Positions 59,566 through 64,000 of a DNA stretch of 64,000 bases are shown here, in pieces (position 1 is the first letter of the stretch; each line of letters starts with the position of its first letter). The notes under the pieces were generated by a model, which had not been told where the DNA came from, searched no databases, and was given only the letters and a program-made list of their open reading frames with translations. The stretch spans positions 108,966-172,965 of the forward strand of contig JAHLTZ010000043.1 of assembly GCA_025786725.1 (NCBI GenBank), given 5' to 3'. This DNA comes from Syncephalis fuscata (lineage: Eukaryota; Zoopagomycota; Zoopagomycetes; Zoopagales; Piptocephalidaceae). The translations under genes were made by a program, and so were the position numbers.

Positions 59566-61694
59566 ATGTTAAAACTAAATAGAGCTGCTGTCACTATAAA
59601 TAATGAAGACGCGGGTCCACCTCGGGTAGAAGTAAAGATGACGCATTTGATGGCGTCGGCTATTCAGTTTATATCGTGTAAGTTGGCTCTTTAATATCTA
59701 TAGTCGACGTATTTTATTGACGTGCTTTACGTTCCCATTTACCTACTAGTTGACCAATTGACGCCGTCGCTAATTGAACAAGCATTTAAACAGGCATTTG
59801 ACCTTAGCGTGCTTAAGCACTATCAGCTGCAATGGCGAGACGAGGAAAAGGACTGGATCTATCTTACAGGTAGGTAGGTATAGACCTTTAATTATTTAAT
59901 ACAAGTATGTATATATTTCTAGATAGCCCGGAAATGATAGGTGTACTTCAAAGAACGGCTCGACAACTGTCCTATCGCTTACAAGTACAGAGTAGACATT
60001 ATGTCAAGGTAAGTATTAAGTAGTAGATGGTAGATAGTAAGCAGTTTAGCAGCTATCATCTAATAGCACAGAATATTAGACGGATATTTGTATGGGTCCA
60101 GTGAAACAGGATACAAGTGTACACGATCTTATTCACACTTATATGCGTGTACAAGATTTGTATCGAGCTGTATCTAATGTGAAAGTGCGGCTTGGAAAGA
60201 TTAAACATCTTATGGTGGTCACAAAGCCTGGTGATCCACATTTAATACCACTGACCCGCGAGTTAACGATCTGGTTGCTTGACACACATGGCGAACTTGT
60301 TGTCCACATCAACGAAGATCTTAAAGAAGAAATGCGCTTTAAGGCAGCCGAATTGAAGGCTCGTTACGGCAACCGTATCCATTACTGGCAACATGATATT
60401 GCTGAACGTGTCCAAGTCGATCTACTGGTGACCATGGGTGGAGATGGCACTGTTCTCTATGCCGCCAATCTATTTCAACATCAAGTGCCGCTTATTGTAC
60501 CGTTCCATTTAGGCTCACTAGGCTTTCTAACGCTATTTGAATTTGATAACTATCAGCGCTACCTTACACCACTTATGACCGATGGGACTGTGCTGGTCAA
60601 TCTACGATGCGCGTTAGTTGTTCCGTTTACAAGCATAACGTGACCAATGGCCATATAGAGGAGGAGGATCAGGAGCGGCGACTACGTATGCTTGCCATGC
60701 AAGATCCATCACTATCCGCTTGCGAGTGTTTATCGGCTACTTATGGCCGTGGCGTTAATCGCGACAACGATAATTACACCAGATATATTACTGATGTGAA
60801 TCAGCACAGTGATAATGACAGCGATAAAGGATCGGCGCCATTTGAACATCTTGAAGATAGCGGGGATACACAGAAGATATCGGGGCTAACTATCCACCGC
60901 CATCCGGTATGACGCCACCCATTATTACGCTAGGTAAAATGAAAAGAGATTTGGTCAATTTACGGCGTTCATCGGAGCCATTGAATGCATGTCCCGGTGA
61001 GAAAGTCGCTGAATACCAAGTACTTAATGAAGTGGTTATGGATAGAGGTGCCAATGCGGGTATGATTCAGGTTGATTTACTGGCTGATGATGTACCATTT
61101 ACAACCATTCTAGCGGATGGACTAGTTATAGGTAGGTGTAACAAGGAACTAAGTAAATCAACTGACTTATAACGATGATGGTCATTAGCCACGGCTACCG
61201 GGTCAACTGCTTATTCGGTAAGCTGTGATACTATAATGGACATGTACTATAATATCTAATTAATTGTTGCATTATAGTTATCGGCCAATGGGTCGCTGGT
61301 GCATCCTGAAAAGAATTCCATGCTTGTTACGCCCATCTGTCCACACACACTTACTTGTCGTCCAATGATTATCCCCGGTACAAAACGGCTTCGTATTGCT
61401 GTATCACAAAATAGTCGAAGTTCAGCCTGGGTATGTGGAAATGTATTTAAAAGCGAGTGGCTTATTAGTAACACTGCTGTTGTTTAGGCTTCATTCGATG
61501 GAAGGAATAGAATTGCATTGAATCGAGGTGACTCTATTGTAATTACGGCAAGTCAACATCCAGTTATTACAGTGTCTCGTGAAAATCAATCGATCGATTG
61601 GTTTAACTCGTTACGTGAAGTACTTAATTGGAATGAGCGAAAAACACAAAAACCTTTACTTTCTCCGTATTTCCCTGCTGAACACATGCAATAA
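59566..61694 (+). CDS. NAD kinase with N-terminal PB1-like domain
   Basis: About seven exons. Residues 1-30 are variable. Residues 30-110 look like a PB1 domain: a basic strand (PRVEVKMTHL), IEQAFKQAFDLS, then the acidic OPC-type loop LQWRDEEKDWIYLTDSPEMI. After VQSRHYVK comes the kinase: KIKHLMVVTKPGD, the catalytic GGDGT in VTMGGDGTVLYAANLF, FHLGSLGFLTLF, then VLNEVVMDRGANAG, ADGLVIATATGSTAYS and SMLVTPICPHTLTCRP. It phosphorylates NAD to NADP. An acidic insert (IEEEDQERR to about KISG) interrupts the domain, as in fungal Utr1-type enzymes. Two -1 shifts are needed, at 60605-60608 (NLR|MRVSCSVYKHN) and 60882-60885 (GGGG run). The normal GGSLVHP is ANGSLVHP here. Confidence 0.9.
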
Positions 61695-61710
61695 TAATAA
61701 TAATAATAAT
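61690..61710. repeat. (ATA)n microsatellite at the NAD kinase stop codon
   Basis: Seven ATA units begin inside the final CAA TAA codons and extend into the 3' UTR. Confidence 0.85.
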
Positions 61711-64000
61711 GGTATTTAATACAAATACTGTTGAATAGTTTAATAGTTGTATGTTTTACTTCATAGATAGCGACTAAACGTTAAAAAATATATTTTTGAG
61801 TTAAAGTATATCAGAATATTGATGTAAATAACAATTCAATATCATTTATATTATTAATAAATAACTGAATCACAGAAACAAACAGCTATTTGTATAATTT
61901 TGACGCTGTCTGTAAAATACTTTTAATAAAACATTATTAGTAAATAGCAAGATGGTTAAGTAGAGAATAAAAGCAGTCTACCATAAATACAAGTGTGATC
62001 ATAGAATATATCGCTCATAAAGCAATAAGCATCAGTATAAACTAAAAGGTAGAGCAGTAAATAACCGGGTTAACGAATAAATAAGTATAATATAAATGTT
62101 GCCATAGATGAAACAACTAGCTAATTAGTAAAATAGAATAGAGTGAATACTGATTATTATAAAATGTGTAGATCGTGTATGTATTGATAGTGAGCATGCG
62201 CTACGCATAATTTGAATATACCTATATGTCGAGCAATTCAAAAGATAATCTCTATCTCTATATTTAGATCATGACACCATAACAACATTTTACTATTTTT
62301 ATTGTCAAGTGAATTAAACAAATGACTGACATTATATAGCAATAAAACTGATATTTGATTAGTACACTATCTGATATTGAATTGCTACGTATTTACACAT
62401 AATAGAGTTGTATATTTTATAATTAAAATTTTGCTAATACTACTTTACTATTTACTTGTATATACTTCTATGGAACAGATAGCCGACATAAATGATTCTA
62501 AGTGCGCATTTTGATCCAACACAAACAACAAATAGATATTTTCTTTTCTCCTGTTTAATAACTTAAAACAGCATGCAATCATTACTTATGATATGTAACT
62601 ATATGAATCCTCATTTTAGCTGGTCAACGACCTCATGAGTAAACACTTACTAACAATATACTCCGCTATTGTCTGATTTCTCCTCATTCGTTCACCCTCT
62701 CCTCAATTACCCTTATACAATCCAAACCATAATAGCATGTGTGTATTGTGCAGTTTTATTAAATGCCATGTACAATGTTTTTGTTTTCATGCGTTATTTT
62801 CGTTTAGCGCCATCGTTCTAGCTGTATCATTAATAGTTAGATCGTTGATAAACCCAGTCTAACATGATATGACGATAATGATTTGCTATAAGCTAAACCA
62901 GTAAGCCCTTGAACTGCCAACCTTTTCCACTGGTTTCTGCTTTGGTTTGTTCTTCTACATTACATCTTGCTTAACTTGTCAGAAGTGGTTTCAGGAATGT
63001 AAACAGAACTTAGGCCTTAGATGATTACCGATTGGTATACGATCCACAGCCACTATGCACTTGGAATTGCTGATATCTGTTTAGAGTTATTTGGTGTGTC
63101 CAATTTAGTGTCTGCATATTGCATTGTGTGTAGTTTAGCCGATGCAGTCTACTTTACAGACAAAAACGGACAACATCATTAGTTTAATGGAATATTCTAT
63201 TGTTAAAGATGCCGCGATGAATTATGCCACAGACTGAGTAGCGTCTAAATCTTGAATGATTACAAGTTGATGTATAATCTATTACCACCATTCACTCAAA
63301 GCTAATAATAGTTTACTAGAATTGTTTGATGTGTCTAGGCTCTCATCTGCATATTGCATTGCATAGAATTTAGGCAATGCAACTTAGTTTACAGCTGAAA
63401 GCTGAAGACGAAGATAACTTGTTGGAATGTTCCATTGCTCAAAATGCTGTGATGCATCATGCTACAAACAGTACTTATTTTATAGATAGTTTCAGGTGGT
63501 TAGGATTAGCCGCCACTTAAATGATGCAGGTGCACAACATGTGGCATGATAGGCCTGGATGTAATGCATTTGTGAATTCAGAGCAATCATTCCCTGTAAC
63601 AATGGGCATAGTATCAAATGAAATGCACGCATGTACCAATCAGTACACTATAATTTAAAAATTACAACTGATTCATGTATAGCAGTAAAAATCTGTATAA
63701 AATATTAGTTTGATGTATTAAACTTGTTTTTGCATCAATGTTATGCACTATTTTGTATGCATGCGGATATGGAGGATTGAGTTATTTAACGGAAGTAACA
63801 GCAAAGATGTCTTTGTCGTTTTCACAAAACCAAGCAATATACTTGTTTTTATCAAGTAGTTAAATCGTGTAACAAAAAATACAGGCTGATGTTTCTACCT
63901 TTATCGCATATGTACAGAATTATTACCATTGCTGTGTTATTTGCCTAAATGGTTGGCAGGCTGAAGTAAAGACCGGGCAGGTTATGCACTATGCGCATGC
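61695..64000. other. Terminal non-coding region
   Basis: About 2.3 kb without a supportable gene. It contains the degenerate tandem duplication at 63005-63475. No telomeric repeat, rRNA or tRNA was seen. Confidence 0.55.
63005..63475. repeat. Degenerate direct repeat, two units of about 230 bases
   Basis: Unit 1 (about 63005-63240) and unit 2 (about 63241-63475) share ordered blocks: TAGA/GAATGATTAC, GTATA-ATC, TTTGGTGTGTC or TTTGATGTGTC, TCTGCATATTGCATTG, TTTAGCCGATGCA or TTTAGGCAATGCA, GGAAT-TTC-ATTG and the ends GATGAATTATGCCACA or GATGCATCATGCTACA. Identity is roughly 65-70 percent by eye. Unit 2 has stops in all frames, so this is not an active coding repeat. Confidence 0.65.

Noticed and set aside
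1-64000. tRNA, rRNA, CRISPR, transposase or viral genes
   Set aside because: No B-box-like GGTTCGANNCC with a cloverleaf, no rRNA blocks, no spaced repeats and no transposase, integrase or reverse-transcriptase motifs were seen by eye. A tRNAscan or Infernal run would be decisive.

Overview
The window looks like nuclear DNA of an early-diverging fungus. Coding regions lie in a very AT-rich background and are split by many short introns of about 50-60 bases with GTAAGT-type donors, CTAAC/CTAAT branch sites and TAG/CAG acceptors. Gene content is fungal (two M36 fungalysins, UTP18, an RSC9-type ARID protein, GPI1/PIG-Q, a Gyp7-type RabGAP), but there is also a complete selenocysteine-specific elongation factor. 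Selenocysteine use is absent from Dikarya and reported only from a few early-branching lineages, so Zoopagomycota, Mucoromycota or chytrid-grade fungi are the likely sources. I cannot name the species.

Layout. 0-13.5 kb is a gene-poor block of secreted proteins: two nearly identical fungalysin metalloproteases in convergent (palindromic) orientation, a small secreted protein with 8 cysteines, and a neutral ceramidase. 14-32.5 kb is dense housekeeping sequence: NDUFB7, EEFSEC, UTP18, mitochondrial ribosomal protein L1, a kinesin-3, an RSC9/ARID2-like chromatin-remodelling subunit and a nucleolin/NSR1-type protein. 32.5-40 kb is AT-rich, with a decayed cytochrome P450 and a fuller tandem paralogue that carries one in-frame TGA. 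40-47.8 kb holds PIG-Q, a small membrane protein ending 36 bases upstream of PIG-Q, a Gyp7/TBC1D15-like RabGAP and TIM9. 48-54 kb holds a seven-helix membrane protein, a long empty stretch and a ZIP zinc transporter. 55-61.7 kb holds cullin-4 and an NAD kinase with an N-terminal PB1-like domain. The last 2.3 kb is non-coding with a degenerate tandem repeat.

A quality theme runs through the window. At least 13 places in otherwise well conserved genes need a -1 shift, that is, one missing base, mostly in or beside a short homopolymer. I found no clear case of the opposite sign. The most economical reading is uncorrected single-base deletions in the assembly, so genes described below as shifted should not be called pseudogenes without read support. 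Genes with no such break include both fungalysins, EEFSEC, UTP18, NDUFB7, TIM9, the ZIP transporter and the seven-helix protein.

Splicing is notable: an 8-base microexon in the ceramidase, a 23-base exon in PIG-Q, two GC-AG introns (TIM9 and the ARID gene), and a stop codon created by splicing in the small secreted protein.
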